From the NCBI RefSeq assembly GCF_001461825.1, contig NZ_LLZC01000019.1:372001-436000 (forward strand): a stretch of DNA of 64,000 nucleotides. Reading direction: 5' to 3'. The notes under the pieces are model-generated. The model searched no databases and was not told where the DNA came from. It saw only the letters and a program-made list of their open reading frames with translations. Source of the stretch: Bacillus velezensis. Its GTDB lineage: Bacteria > Bacillota > Bacilli > Bacillales > Bacillaceae. Positions 35,281 through 43,348 of the stretch are shown one piece after another (the first letter of the stretch is position 1; each line of letters opens with the position of its first letter). Both the position numbers and the translations under genes were made by a program.

Positions 35281-35442
35281 ATGGGTACAGTAGTCATATT
35301 CGACCAAGATCAAATGACGGTGTTAGAAGATATCAGCAAAACGGCTTACCTGCAAATGAAAAAAGAGGCGAAAGAGCGTCCCGACAAGCCCGCTCCATAC
35401 ATCTTATGGCGGGAAGACGTCAGCTTTGAATACGGGTATTAA
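35281..35442 (+). CDS. Unnamed small protein, 53 residues
   Basis: ATG at 35281 with GGAAGAAGGGTG upstream and a good promoter. The product starts MGTVVIFDQDQMTVLEDISK, is charged and soluble (EAKERPDKPAP, REDVSFEYGY) and has no signal peptide, Cys or membrane segment. It lies between divergent cheV and cotranscriptionally oriented patA. I do not recognise the family. Promoter, ribosome-binding site and coherent codon use make it likely real. Confidence 0.7.
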   Translation: MGTVVIFDQDQMTVLEDISKTAYLQMKKEAKERPDKPAPYILWREDVSFEYGY

Positions 35443-35578
35443 TGACATTCGCTACATATCACAATAGATAGATCATGATACAATGAAGACAATCATTTCA
35501 GCTGGTTGTCTTATTTTTTTCTGAAAGAAGGTATGTTTTCACATATCGGACATATACTCGGGATAGTTCAATAAAAAG

Positions 35579-35606
35579 ATGACAAATGCTCAGCTAGTGG
35601 TAAAAT
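35579..35606 (+). promoter_or_regulatory. SigA promoter of patA
   Basis: -35 ATGACA (35579-35584), 16 bp, extended -10 TGG-TAAAAT (35598-35606). It shares the 12-mer GTGGTAAAATAG with the promoter of the 53-aa gene. Confidence 0.7.
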
Positions 35607-35642
35607 AGGATAAACTCAATATATAGTATAAGGTGATGAATT

Positions 35643-36812
35643 ATGGAACATTTGCTTAATCCGAATGTAAAAGAAATTGAAATTTCAGGAATTCGCAAAT
35701 TCTCAAATCTTGTAGCTCAGCACGACAATGTCATTTCGCTTACGATCGGTCAGCCGGATTTCTTCACGCCGCACCATGTCAAAGCGGCTGCCAAAAAGGC
35801 AATCGACGAGAACGCCACGGCATATACTCCGAATGCGGGCGGCCTTGAGCTGAGACAGGCCGTACAGCTTTATATGAAGAAAAAAGCTGATTTGAATTAT
35901 GAAGCTGAAACTGAAATCATCGTCACAACCGGGGCAAGCCAAGCGATTGACGCGTCTTTGCGGACGATTTTATCTCCGGGCGATGAAGTTATTCTCCCCG
36001 GACCGATATATCCGGGCTACGAACCGATCATCCGCATGTCGGGCGCCGTTCCGGTCCATGTGGATACGACGACACACGGATTTAAGCTGACGGCGCGGCT
36101 CATTGAAGAATCGCTGACACCAAAAACAAAATGCGTCATTCTTCCTTATCCGTCAAATCCGACCGGAGTGACATTGTCTGAGGAAGAGCTGCAAAACATC
36201 GCAGCCGTCCTGAAGGGCAGAAATGTTTTTGTCCTGTCTGATGAAATTTACAGCGAATTAACCTATGACAGACCGCATTATTCGATCGCGTCTTATTTGA
36301 GAGACCAGACGATCGTCATCAACGGCCTGTCAAAATCACACAGCATGACGGGCTGGAGAATCGGTTTCATTTTCGCACCGAAAGAAATTGCCAAGCACAT
36401 CTTAAAAGTTCACCAATACAGTGTGACATGCGCGTCTTCAATCTCTCAGAAAGCGGCTCTTGAAGCAGTGACAAACGGTGTTGATGATGCGCTTATTATG
36501 AGAGAACAGTATAAAAAGCGGCTTGACTATGTATATGACCGTCTTGTTTCAATGGGGCTTGACGTCGTAAAGCCGTCAGGCGCATTTTATATCTTCCCTT
36601 CCATTAAGTCATTCGGAATGTCATCGTTTGATTTTAGTATGGCTCTTTTAGAGGATGCAGGTGTGGCTCTTGTCCCCGGCAGCTCGTTTTCAAAGTTGGG
36701 TGAAGGGTATGTGAGGCTGTCATTCGCATATTCACTGGATACATTGAGAGAAGGCTTGGACCGGCTGGAAGCATTTATTTTAAAAACGAGAGAATCCATG
36801 CAGACTATTTAA
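35643..36812 (+). CDS. patA: N-acetyl-LL-diaminopimelate aminotransferase PatA
   Basis: 389 residues of the aspartate aminotransferase fold-type I family. Lys231 in NGLSKSHSMTGWR binds PLP; YPSNPTGVTLS and SDEIYSELTY complete the cofactor site. It aminates the keto intermediate made after DapH and supplies the substrate of DapL, both encoded at 20.6-22.5 kb. AAGGTGAT precedes the ATG. Confidence 0.93.
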   Translation: MEHLLNPNVKEIEISGIRKFSNLVAQHDNVISLTIGQPDFFTPHHVKAAAKKAIDENATAYTPNAGGLELRQAVQLYMKKKADLNYEAETEIIVTTGASQAIDASLRTILSPGDEVILPGPIYPGYEPIIRMSGAVPVHVDTTTHGFKLTARLIEESLTPKTKCVILPYPSNPTGVTLSEEELQNIAAVLKGRNVFVLSDEIYSELTYDRPHYSIASYLRDQTIVINGLSKSHSMTGWRIGFIFAPKEIAKHILKVHQYSVTCASSISQKAALEAVTNGVDDALIMREQYKKRLDYVYDRLVSMGLDVVKPSGAFYIFPSIKSFGMSSFDFSMALLEDAGVALVPGSSFSKLGEGYVRLSFAYSLDTLREGLDRLEAFILKTRESMQTI

Positions 36813-36840
36813 ACAACGGCATAACGCCGTTGTTTTTTAT
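36812..36840. terminator. Bidirectional terminator between patA and kinA
   Basis: ACAACGGC/GCCGTTGT stem followed by TTTTTTATT; it overlaps the ends of both genes. Confidence 0.82.
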
Positions 36841-38657
36841 TGTTTCGGGAATGTAATATGAAAGGCCGTGCCTCTATCCGGTTTGCTGTCTACTTGGATA
36901 GCTCCCTGGTGGTTTTTAATAAGGTTGAATGTGACCATCAGCCCCAGGCCGGTTCCTTTTTCTTTCGTTGTCAAAAACGGTTCGCCTATTCGTTTCAGCA
37001 CGTTTTCCGGTATCCCGTCACCCTCGTCTTTCACCGTCACATTAACGGAATACTCATCTTCTGTCATAAGAATGTGAACCGTTCCCCCATCCGGCATCGA
37101 CTCAACGGCATTTTTAATCAGATTGATAAACACCTGTTTCAGCTGATTTTGATCACCGTTAATATACATGCTGTCATGTTCGTAATCCGTTTTGATAAAA
37201 ATCCCTTTAAGATTTGCCTGCGTCTCTAAAAGAGCGGTCACTTCACTTATAATTTTCTTTAAGTTTACACGCTCTTTCACGGCGTTTTGCTGAGGTTTGG
37301 CAAGCATTAAAAGCTCACTTAAAATTAATTCGATTCTGCTCAGTTCAGAAAACACAATTTCAAAGTAATGTTCGTTTTCCTCCATCGTCGGCTTCATGAG
37401 CTGTAAAAATCCTTTGATCGCCGTCAGCGGATTGCGGATTTCGTGAGCGATTCCCGCCGCCAGCTGCCCTGCGATAGACAGCTTTTCCGACTTCAGCATT
37501 AATTCCTCCGTCTGCTTCCGCTCAGAAATGTCACGCAGAATGACCTGTACGGCCGTTTCTCCGAAAAACGTCGTCGGAATGCAGACCATTTCCGTGTAGA
37601 TCAGCCGGTTTTTAAAGGTAAACCACGATTGCTTAATAATTTCTGACTCGGTCTTTCGGTTGATAATATTTTGGATCCGCTGTTTCACGCCGTCATGATC
37701 ACAGGGATGAAGCTGATCATAGACGTTTTTCCCGATTAAATCTTCATATGTTTCAGCCTCAAACAGCGAAATGCCCGACTCATTCATGAATACCCATTTA
37801 TCATTGTGAATCACGGCGATCGTATCAATTGAATTCTGAATGAGGAGCTGATAACGCTCTCTGCTTTTTTGCAGAATCGTTTGGAATTTTTTCCGTGAAG
37901 AAATATCAATCAGAAGCAGCAATTCCGCCCGCTGATTTTTATATGTCGTCGGTGCCGCCTTTACTTCTAAATGAACGGGCGTGCCGTCGAGCCTTCTCCA
38001 CGTCTGTTCGATCATTCCGACTTCCATTCCTTTTTGCATCCGCACAATTCGGTTTTTCACAATGTCGTGATACTCTTCTTCAATAAACTCATAAGAGCGC
38101 CTGCCGATTACCTCGTCTTTGCTTTCGGCTCCCAGCATGGCAAGCATCGCATTGTTGGCGTAGGCGATTGTGCCGTTGATGCTGACATATAAAGGATTCG
38201 GCAGCATTTCGACAAGACGCTCGAATTCGCCGTTTCCAGCCGCATCTTCCGACTGTTGTTCTGCCTTTTGCTTCTTTTGTTCATACATATAAGGCCGGCG
38301 GGGCGTCTTCTCCTCAAGCACCTTGATTTTGAGGATGATTTCCCGATCCGTCCCCTCCATTTGCGGTGTGACAATTTCCACACCCGCTTCAAGCCATACG
38401 ATGGTATGATCTTTTTTAATAAGACGAAAGGTGCAAGGCATCAAATGATGCTCATTATAGAAGTAACTTTCAACCAAAAATTGATCTTCTTCATGCAGGA
38501 ACGTTTTGAGAAATGACCCAATCATCTCTTCCTGAGAATAACTGAAGTACGATTTGCAGTTTGCAGAAATATACATAATACGCCCGTTAGACGTCAAAAC
38601 GGCATGAAGATCGGTTTTCGATTGAAACTGTTTGACATGCTGAGTATCCTGTTCCAC
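36837..38657 (-). CDS. kinA: Sporulation sensor histidine kinase KinA
   Basis: 606 residues from a GTG start at 38657 with AAAGGAGGG at ideal spacing. Three PAS domains (about 15-110, 140-255 and 265-380) precede the dimerisation/phosphotransfer helix with His in AGIAHEIRNPLTAIKGF (about residue 405) and a catalytic ATPase domain (N box LIKNAVES, G boxes DEGDGIPE and KGTGLGL). Soluble; it starts the phosphorelay to Spo0F, Spo0B and Spo0A. The region between PAS-A and PAS-B (about 112-150) looks least like my memory of 168 KinA. Transcribed from a SigH promoter. Confidence 0.95.
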   Translation of the reverse strand: MEQDTQHVKQFQSKTDLHAVLTSNGRIMYISANCKSYFSYSQEEMIGSFLKTFLHEEDQFLVESYFYNEHHLMPCTFRLIKKDHTIVWLEAGVEIVTPQMEGTDREIILKIKVLEEKTPRRPYMYEQKKQKAEQQSEDAAGNGEFERLVEMLPNPLYVSINGTIAYANNAMLAMLGAESKDEVIGRRSYEFIEEEYHDIVKNRIVRMQKGMEVGMIEQTWRRLDGTPVHLEVKAAPTTYKNQRAELLLLIDISSRKKFQTILQKSRERYQLLIQNSIDTIAVIHNDKWVFMNESGISLFEAETYEDLIGKNVYDQLHPCDHDGVKQRIQNIINRKTESEIIKQSWFTFKNRLIYTEMVCIPTTFFGETAVQVILRDISERKQTEELMLKSEKLSIAGQLAAGIAHEIRNPLTAIKGFLQLMKPTMEENEHYFEIVFSELSRIELILSELLMLAKPQQNAVKERVNLKKIISEVTALLETQANLKGIFIKTDYEHDSMYINGDQNQLKQVFINLIKNAVESMPDGGTVHILMTEDEYSVNVTVKDEGDGIPENVLKRIGEPFLTTKEKGTGLGLMVTFNLIKNHQGAIQVDSKPDRGTAFHITFPKQ

Positions 38658-38730
38658 AGAATCCCTCCTTTGCATTATACTCGCACTGCAGGCTGGACAC
38701 GGACTGATATAAAAAGAAATTCCACTAGAT

Positions 38731-38760
38731 TGATTCGCTAAAAAATAAGCATTCTCCTTC
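38731..38760 (-). promoter_or_regulatory. SigH promoter of kinA
   Basis: Minus strand: GAAGGAGAA (38752-38760), 12 bp, AGCGAATCA (38731-38739), matching the SigH consensus RNAGGAWWW and RNNGAATWW. Confidence 0.88.
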
Positions 38761-38791
38761 TATTCTTATTGTGAACGTCAATTTTCCTGAA

Positions 38792-38829
38792 TGAAAGAAA
38801 GGGCGCACGAGATGTTCGGCCGCCCTTTC
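38792..38829 (-). terminator. Terminator after pbpH
   Basis: GAAAGGGCG/CGCCCTTTC stem with a 15-base loop, then TTTCATT on the minus strand. Confidence 0.7.
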
Positions 38830-38834
38830 ATTTG

Positions 38835-40967
38835 TTATTTTTTATTGTATTTCTTTTCAAGCTCTTTGTAAGCGTCAACTGCTCCCTTGGCAATGTTTTT
38901 ACTGACGGGATCGTGATCATCCTGAACAGTCGGTACGACGACACTGAATGCCACTCGCGGATGTTCTGACGGATAATAGCCGACAAAGGTCAGGTTATAC
39001 GTCTCTTTCCCCCACCAGTTTTTGTTCGTGCCGTAATAGCGCGTCTGCGCGGTTCCCGTTTTTCCGGAAACATCGGCGCCGGACCCCTGGAATGTTGAAT
39101 AAGCCGTTCCTTGAGGTGAGCTTGTAACCAATTTCATCCCTTTATGAACTTGGTCAAAATCGCTCGGGCTGTTATTTACTTTGTTCAAAATTTTAATATC
39201 TCGCTGTTCAATCGCTTTTCCAATCTTGTTTTTGCTGTCCGGTTCATGAATGCTTGTGACGATCCGCGGCTGGACGCGATACCCGCCGTTTGCGATGGCT
39301 GAAATATATTGAGCCATTTGAAGCGGCGTATATGTATCAAATTGTCCGATCGCAAAGTCAAGCAGCAATCCCCCGACCATTTGCGGATTTGACTGCATGC
39401 CCGCTGATTCCTGCGGAAGATCAATCCCGGTCTTCACACCCAGGCCGAATTGGGCGTAGTAGTTGCGCATTTTCTTAATATCGTCTAATCCGGCAGGCAG
39501 CGTGCCGTGCGGGACGTAGGTAATGCCCGCGATATGCATGGCCACATGAAACATATATACGTTTGAACTTCTTTGCAGCGCAGTCAGCTCAGTAATGGCT
39601 CCCATTTGTGTCCACGATTGTTTTCTCGTTTTGCCTTTAAATACAAGCGGTGCATCGACAAACGTTTTATAATGCGGGAGGCCGCTTTGGTAACCTGCGA
39701 GAACAGTCGCTCCTTTAACAGAAGAGCCCATCTCATATTGGGTCGTAAATGCTCCGATCGCAAAATCCTGTATTTTATTTGTTTCGAGATCGATGCGTTT
39801 CCCCGCCATTGAGAGAATGTCCCCGTTGTTCGGGTCCATCATGACGGCAAATCCTCTGTCAACCATATAGTTGCCTGCGGCGCGGCTTCTTCTCAGCTCT
39901 TTTTCAATGACTTTTTCGACTTTCGACTGTAGTTCCATATCGAGCGAGAGCTGCAGATCGTAGCCTCTGCTGCCTTCATCGACGGGCTTTTGGCTGACGA
40001 CCTCACCTTTGCTGTTTTCCACATACTCTACTTTTTCTTTATGCGCGTTTAAATAGTCTTCATACTGATATTCGATGTAGCTTTTTCCCACTCGGTCATT
40101 CAGTGAATAGCCTCTTGTGACATAGTAATCTTTCCGTTCGCCCAACAATCCCTGTTCCGGTGTCGTCACACCGCCGAACAGAGAGTACAGTGTTTTGTCG
40201 TACGGATATTTCCGCGTCCAGTCATTGATTACGTCAATGCCGGGGAGCTCTTTCAGGTGCTCGGATACGACGGAAACTTCTTCATATGTCAGGTCGCTTT
40301 TCGGTTTTTGCTTGTTGTTGTCATGCTCGTCAAGCAGTGAACCGCTGTTTCCGTTTCCGTTCAGCTTATTCGGGTCCATTGATTTGACGACTTGCGGCTG
40401 ATAAGCGTTGCCGCTTGAAAAACGCGTATAAATCGCCGCGATTTCCAGCTCTTTTTTATTTTGTTTGATCGCATCAATCTCTTGCTTCGGGACGCGTTCA
40501 ATCTGGCGTTTGTATACTTCTTGCGGCTTCAGGCTGTTTTCTGAATCCTTCATAAGCTTTTCCGCCTTCTTCGGATGTGCCGCAAGCCAGTAATCAATGA
40601 TATTTCGATCCTTCATAAATTCAGTATCAATATGAATCAGTGCGGCGAGATTTTTTGCCGTTTTCAATTTGTCCTTTGCCGAGGTTTTTGAGGTGGATAC
40701 ATATACAATTTCGGGCACGGCCTGGTTATCAACCGCCACTCTGTTCCGCTTGTCATACATCTTTCCCCGCGGTGTCGGATAATAGGCGGTTTTTGCGTTT
40801 GCCTTCTCCGCATCCTGGCGGTGTTTATCCCCTTCGACAATCTGGACGATGCCGAGTTTAAAAATCAGTGCCGTAAAGAGAAGAAAAACAATCAAAAAAT
40901 AGAGATTCATTCTCAGCGCTCTGTAACGTTTCGTTTTTTTCTTTGGTTCGCGCGCGACTTCAGCCAC
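38835..40967 (-). CDS. pbpH: Class B penicillin-binding protein PbpH
   Basis: 710 residues. One N-terminal membrane anchor (about 21-43), a class B dimerisation domain with the RGKMYDKRNRVAV box, a linker region with an insertion rich in Asn/Lys (about 195-225), and a C-terminal transpeptidase domain: Ser415-x-x-Lys418 in GSSVKG, Ser467-x-Asn in RSSNVY, and KTGTAQT. It crosslinks peptidoglycan; PbpH and PbpA share rod-shape maintenance in B. subtilis. Confidence 0.94.
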   Translation of the reverse strand: MAEVAREPKKKTKRYRALRMNLYFLIVFLLFTALIFKLGIVQIVEGDKHRQDAEKANAKTAYYPTPRGKMYDKRNRVAVDNQAVPEIVYVSTSKTSAKDKLKTAKNLAALIHIDTEFMKDRNIIDYWLAAHPKKAEKLMKDSENSLKPQEVYKRQIERVPKQEIDAIKQNKKELEIAAIYTRFSSGNAYQPQVVKSMDPNKLNGNGNSGSLLDEHDNNKQKPKSDLTYEEVSVVSEHLKELPGIDVINDWTRKYPYDKTLYSLFGGVTTPEQGLLGERKDYYVTRGYSLNDRVGKSYIEYQYEDYLNAHKEKVEYVENSKGEVVSQKPVDEGSRGYDLQLSLDMELQSKVEKVIEKELRRSRAAGNYMVDRGFAVMMDPNNGDILSMAGKRIDLETNKIQDFAIGAFTTQYEMGSSVKGATVLAGYQSGLPHYKTFVDAPLVFKGKTRKQSWTQMGAITELTALQRSSNVYMFHVAMHIAGITYVPHGTLPAGLDDIKKMRNYYAQFGLGVKTGIDLPQESAGMQSNPQMVGGLLLDFAIGQFDTYTPLQMAQYISAIANGGYRVQPRIVTSIHEPDSKNKIGKAIEQRDIKILNKVNNSPSDFDQVHKGMKLVTSSPQGTAYSTFQGSGADVSGKTGTAQTRYYGTNKNWWGKETYNLTFVGYYPSEHPRVAFSVVVPTVQDDHDPVSKNIAKGAVDAYKELEKKYNKK

Positions 40968-41306
40968 TTTCTGTTACACCTCTCAAATCATTGAATATAT
41001 TTACATAAACAGATTTTAATTGTAACATTTTTGTAAAAGTTGTTACAGCGAAAACGGGTAAAAAAAACTGTCAAGATCAAATTATCTTAAAATATATCTA
41101 ACACTTCAAATAATTTGAAGAGATGTAACGGATTTTAAAAATAAATACAGATCGTTTTTCCTGATATAAAGCCATTTTTCTGTGCTCAATTACAATTATG
41201 ACAAACGTTTGTTGTCAAAGGAAATGGCTGCCTGCATTATGACAAAAAAGCTGTGATAAGATTTTTCATGTAGAAAAAAACAACTTCTCTGGGAGGCTAT
41301 AAACTT
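40968..41306. other. Divergent promoter region pbpH/ykwD
   Basis: 339 bp, AT-rich, with no gene. A possible ykwD promoter is ATGACA ... TAAGAT near 41238-41260. An AAATTATCTTAA/TTCAAATAATTTGAA-rich stretch at 41080-41125 includes a short palindrome (TTCAAATAATTTGAA, 41105-41119). I cannot assign an operator. Confidence 0.4.
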
Positions 41307-42083
41307 ATGAAAAAAGCATTTCTCTTATCTGCCGCCGCGGCAGTCAGTTTGATTACATTCGGAGGCATTCAGCAGGCATCTGCCAAAGAGCTGTCATGCC
41401 AGCACGTCGTTACTGTGAAAAAAGGAAACACCGTACAGCATCTGACTCTTCAAGAGGCTGTTGAAAAACTACATATGAAAACGAGCGTGAAAAAGCTGAA
41501 CGTTAAAAATGAGAAAGAACTGACTCAGCTGCTGCAAAAACACGCAAAGCATTCTGATATGACAGTTAAAGACGTTCAAAAAGAAACACCGGCAAAAACG
41601 GCTCCGGCAGCTGCCGAAAAACCGAAAGCCGATCAAAACCAGACGGCTGACAATGCAAAGCAGACAGATAACACAAACAACAGCAGCGAGAAAACTCCTT
41701 CATCAGTCAGTGCGTACGAAAAGAAAGTCGTTGAATTGACAAATGCAGAGAGACAAAAGCAAGGCTTAAAACCTCTGCAGATTGATGAAAAATTAAGCAA
41801 ATCAGCTCACGCAAAATCACAAGATATGAAAGACAAAAACTATTTTGATCACCAAAGTCCTACTTACGGCTCACCTTTCGATATGATGAAGTCTTTCGGA
41901 ATCACTTATAAAACTGCCGGTGAAAATATTGCCAAAGGACAGCCGACTCCTGAAGCTGTCGTTAAAGCTTGGATGAACAGTGAAGGCCACAGAAAGAACA
42001 TTATGAATCCTGAGTTCACTCAAATCGGTGTCGGTTATGTAGAATCAGGAAACATCTGGACACAGCAATTCATCGGAAAATAA
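41307..42083 (+). CDS. ykwD: Secreted CAP/SCP-domain protein YkwD
   Basis: 258 residues. Sec signal peptide (about 1-27, cleavage after QQASA), a region of about 70 residues resembling SafA/CwlP-type N-terminal segments, a Lys/Ala/Thr/Asn-rich linker (about 90-135), and a C-terminal CAP (PF00188) domain with HAKSQDM, GENIAKGQPTPEAVVKAWM and SEGHRKNIMN signatures. CAP proteins of Bacillus are secreted or spore-coat associated; activity unknown. GGGAGGC precedes the ATG. Confidence 0.9.
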   Translation: MKKAFLLSAAAAVSLITFGGIQQASAKELSCQHVVTVKKGNTVQHLTLQEAVEKLHMKTSVKKLNVKNEKELTQLLQKHAKHSDMTVKDVQKETPAKTAPAAAEKPKADQNQTADNAKQTDNTNNSSEKTPSSVSAYEKKVVELTNAERQKQGLKPLQIDEKLSKSAHAKSQDMKDKNYFDHQSPTYGSPFDMMKSFGITYKTAGENIAKGQPTPEAVVKAWMNSEGHRKNIMNPEFTQIGVGYVESGNIWTQQFIGK

Positions 42084-42089
42084 ATAATA

Positions 42090-42118
42090 AAAAAGATTGC
42101 CCCTGCGGGCAATCTTTT
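42090..42118 (+). terminator. Terminator after ykwD
   Basis: GATTGCCC/GGGCAATC hairpin followed by TTTT. Its 3' arm is the left copy of a 13-bp direct repeat. Confidence 0.85.
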
Positions 42119-42133
42119 GTCTGTCGAAAAAGT

Positions 42134-42180
42134 GGCTGAGACGGCACAAAAAGTGCTCAAAACCCGTGAACCCGGTGACG
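42134..42180 (+). other. Thi-box-like sequence, incomplete
   Basis: GGCTGAGA (42134-42141), a GCAC/GTGC mini-hairpin, then ACCCGTGAACC (42162-42172) resemble two conserved blocks of the TPP riboswitch in the right order and spacing. The 5' GGGG block and the 3' TAATGCCAGCG block are missing, so it cannot be a working aptamer as seen. Confidence 0.25.
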
Positions 42181-42198
42181 GCAAAATTTATAAATTTT

Positions 42199-42233
42199 GA
42201 AGCTCCCAGCACATAAGTGCTGGGAGCTTTTTT
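42199..42233 (+). terminator. Strong terminator inside the insertion
   Basis: AGCTCCCAGCA/TGCTGGGAGCT, an 11-bp perfect stem, followed by TTTTTT. No gene precedes it within the insertion. Confidence 0.88.
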
Positions 42234-42399
42234 GTAAAATCTTAAACGTGATGATTAAATTGGTTTTGTTAGCCTTTGCTTCTTTAGTAATACTTTATTT
42301 AATAAAAAGTAGAATTTACCTATTTTCTGTTGAATAATTTTTCAATATTTAGTAGTATATTGAATGGGTTTCTAAATGAATGGAGAGAGGAAGTTTAAA

Positions 42400-42792
42400 T
42401 TGAAAAAAATTGTAATGACACTATTCACAGTTGCTCTTTTGACATTCGGGATTTTCTCAAACAGTTCAGAAGCGTTAGCCATGACTTCAAAAGGAGCAAT
42501 TAAATTCCAAACAGATGCTAATACTTACTCAAAACACGCTACTTCTATTGTCGTAACAGGTACTGTTCCTGCAAAATATGAGGTAAACTGGGGTGTTAAT
42601 GTTCTTCTTGTCAATAAAAAAAGAGATGTAGTCAAAGACATATATGTTAATGGCCGTAATATTCGCAGTTTTAAAGTGAGCTTTTTGACAAAAAATATTC
42701 CAGCAGGCAAGTATGATGTGGTGGTAGCATTGACTTGGGGAAATCAAACCCATAGAGGAGAACTGAAACACTATATTACTGTAAAACATTAA
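42400..42792 (+). CDS. Orphan secreted protein, unknown function
   Basis: 130 residues from a TTG start at 42400, chosen because AGAGAGGAAG lies just upstream; the ATG at 42376 has no site. A typical Sec signal peptide (KKIVMTLFTVALLTFGIF, cleavage near SEALA) leads into a small domain with alternating hydrophobic residues, such as YEVNWGVNVLLVNKKRDVVK and AGKYDVVVALTWG, suggesting an all-beta fold. Basic, no Cys in the mature part. Codon use is more AT-rich than neighbours. I recognise no family. It lies inside the ykwD-ykwC insertion. Confidence 0.72.
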   Translation: MKKIVMTLFTVALLTFGIFSNSSEALAMTSKGAIKFQTDANTYSKHATSIVVTGTVPAKYEVNWGVNVLLVNKKRDVVKDIYVNGRNIRSFKVSFLTKNIPAGKYDVVVALTWGNQTHRGELKHYITVKH

Positions 42793-42875
42793 AATTCATA
42801 TTATTAACAAATGGGTTTAACGTTGATTTCATCTGGAATTCAAAAAACAGCATGTAATGATGAAATCTCTGAATC

Positions 42876-42930
42876 GAGGATGTTTTCGTAAATCTCTTGG
42901 ATTTTTTACGATACATCCTCTTTTATTTTT
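42876..42930 (+). terminator. Long-stem terminator after the orphan secreted gene
   Basis: GAGGATGT (42876-42883) pairs with ACATCCTC (42913-42920), with an inner TTCGTAAA/TTTACGA stem, then TTTTATTTTT. The 76-codon frame across it is therefore spurious. Confidence 0.8.
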
Positions 42931-43098
42931 CAGTTTTGCTAGAAAGCTAATCTGTAGAGTTTCGGATGCCAAATTATTAGGTTTTAATTGCGGGAATCAA
43001 CTCGATTTATTGCTATGTACATTTGGGTTACTCGAATTCATAGTTGAATCAAACATGATACATCCTACTGTTGTAAAGTTGTATTAATCCTAATCATT

Positions 43099-43167
43099 AT
43101 TTGGAAATCCCCCTTTAGATTTATAATAGACAGTCTGCATCAAACAAACGAGGGGGATTTTCCAAAT
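43099..43167. repeat. Long inverted repeat, 16/17-base arms
   Basis: ATTTGGAAATCCCCCT (43099-43114) and AGGGGGATTTTCCAAAT (43151-43167) are reverse complements except for one extra A, with a 36-base loop. No T run follows. It could be a MITE-like element, a recombination site or a stable RNA hairpin. Confidence 0.65.
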
Positions 43168-43271
43168 TATTCACAGTAGAGCATTATAAACGGATACACG
43201 TTAATACATTATCCTGCTAAGTTCCTGTCTTCATTAAAGACTCTAAGAATACAAGGTTTACAGATCATTGT

Positions 43272-43348
43272 TTACAAAACACCATCAACAATACCGTAAG
43301 CCTTCTCTTCCTCGGCATCCATAAAATAGTCCGTTCGGGCAATCTTTT
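43272..43348 (-). pseudogene. 3' fragment of a clpP-like protease gene
   Basis: Minus-strand translation ends RTDYFMDAEEEKAYGIVDG-VL-stop, the characteristic C-terminal block of ClpP (compare RDYFMSAEEAKEYGIVD). Only about 25 codons remain; upstream the frame runs into a stop inside ykwC. No catalytic Ser, His or Asp is present. It abuts the right direct-repeat copy, so it came with the insertion. Confidence 0.7.

Larger units (their letters stand above)
42106..43348. mobile_element. Inserted accessory segment flanked by a 13-bp direct repeat
   Basis: CGGGCAATCTTTT occurs at 42106-42118 and again at 43336-43348. The left copy is the ykwD terminator arm; the right copy is followed by TTTATTTCACCC, the end of ykwC, which would be the natural continuation. 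About 1.2 kb between the copies has lower GC than its neighbours and carries an orphan secreted protein gene, a clpP fragment and several hairpins. No transposase or integrase is present. Confidence 0.55.

Noticed and set aside
36837..38657. Alternative kinA start at the ATG upstream (38675)
   Set aside because: It lies before the ribosome-binding site; the GTG at 38657 gives the usual 606 residues.
41105..41119. Palindrome TTCAAATAATTTGAA upstream of ykwD as an operator
   Set aside because: AT-rich palindromes of this length are expected in such a region; no repeat or known regulator supports it.
42857..43087. 76-codon plus-strand frame after the orphan secreted gene
   Set aside because: No ribosome-binding site, and its first third is the terminator hairpin 42876-42930; the peptide looks random.
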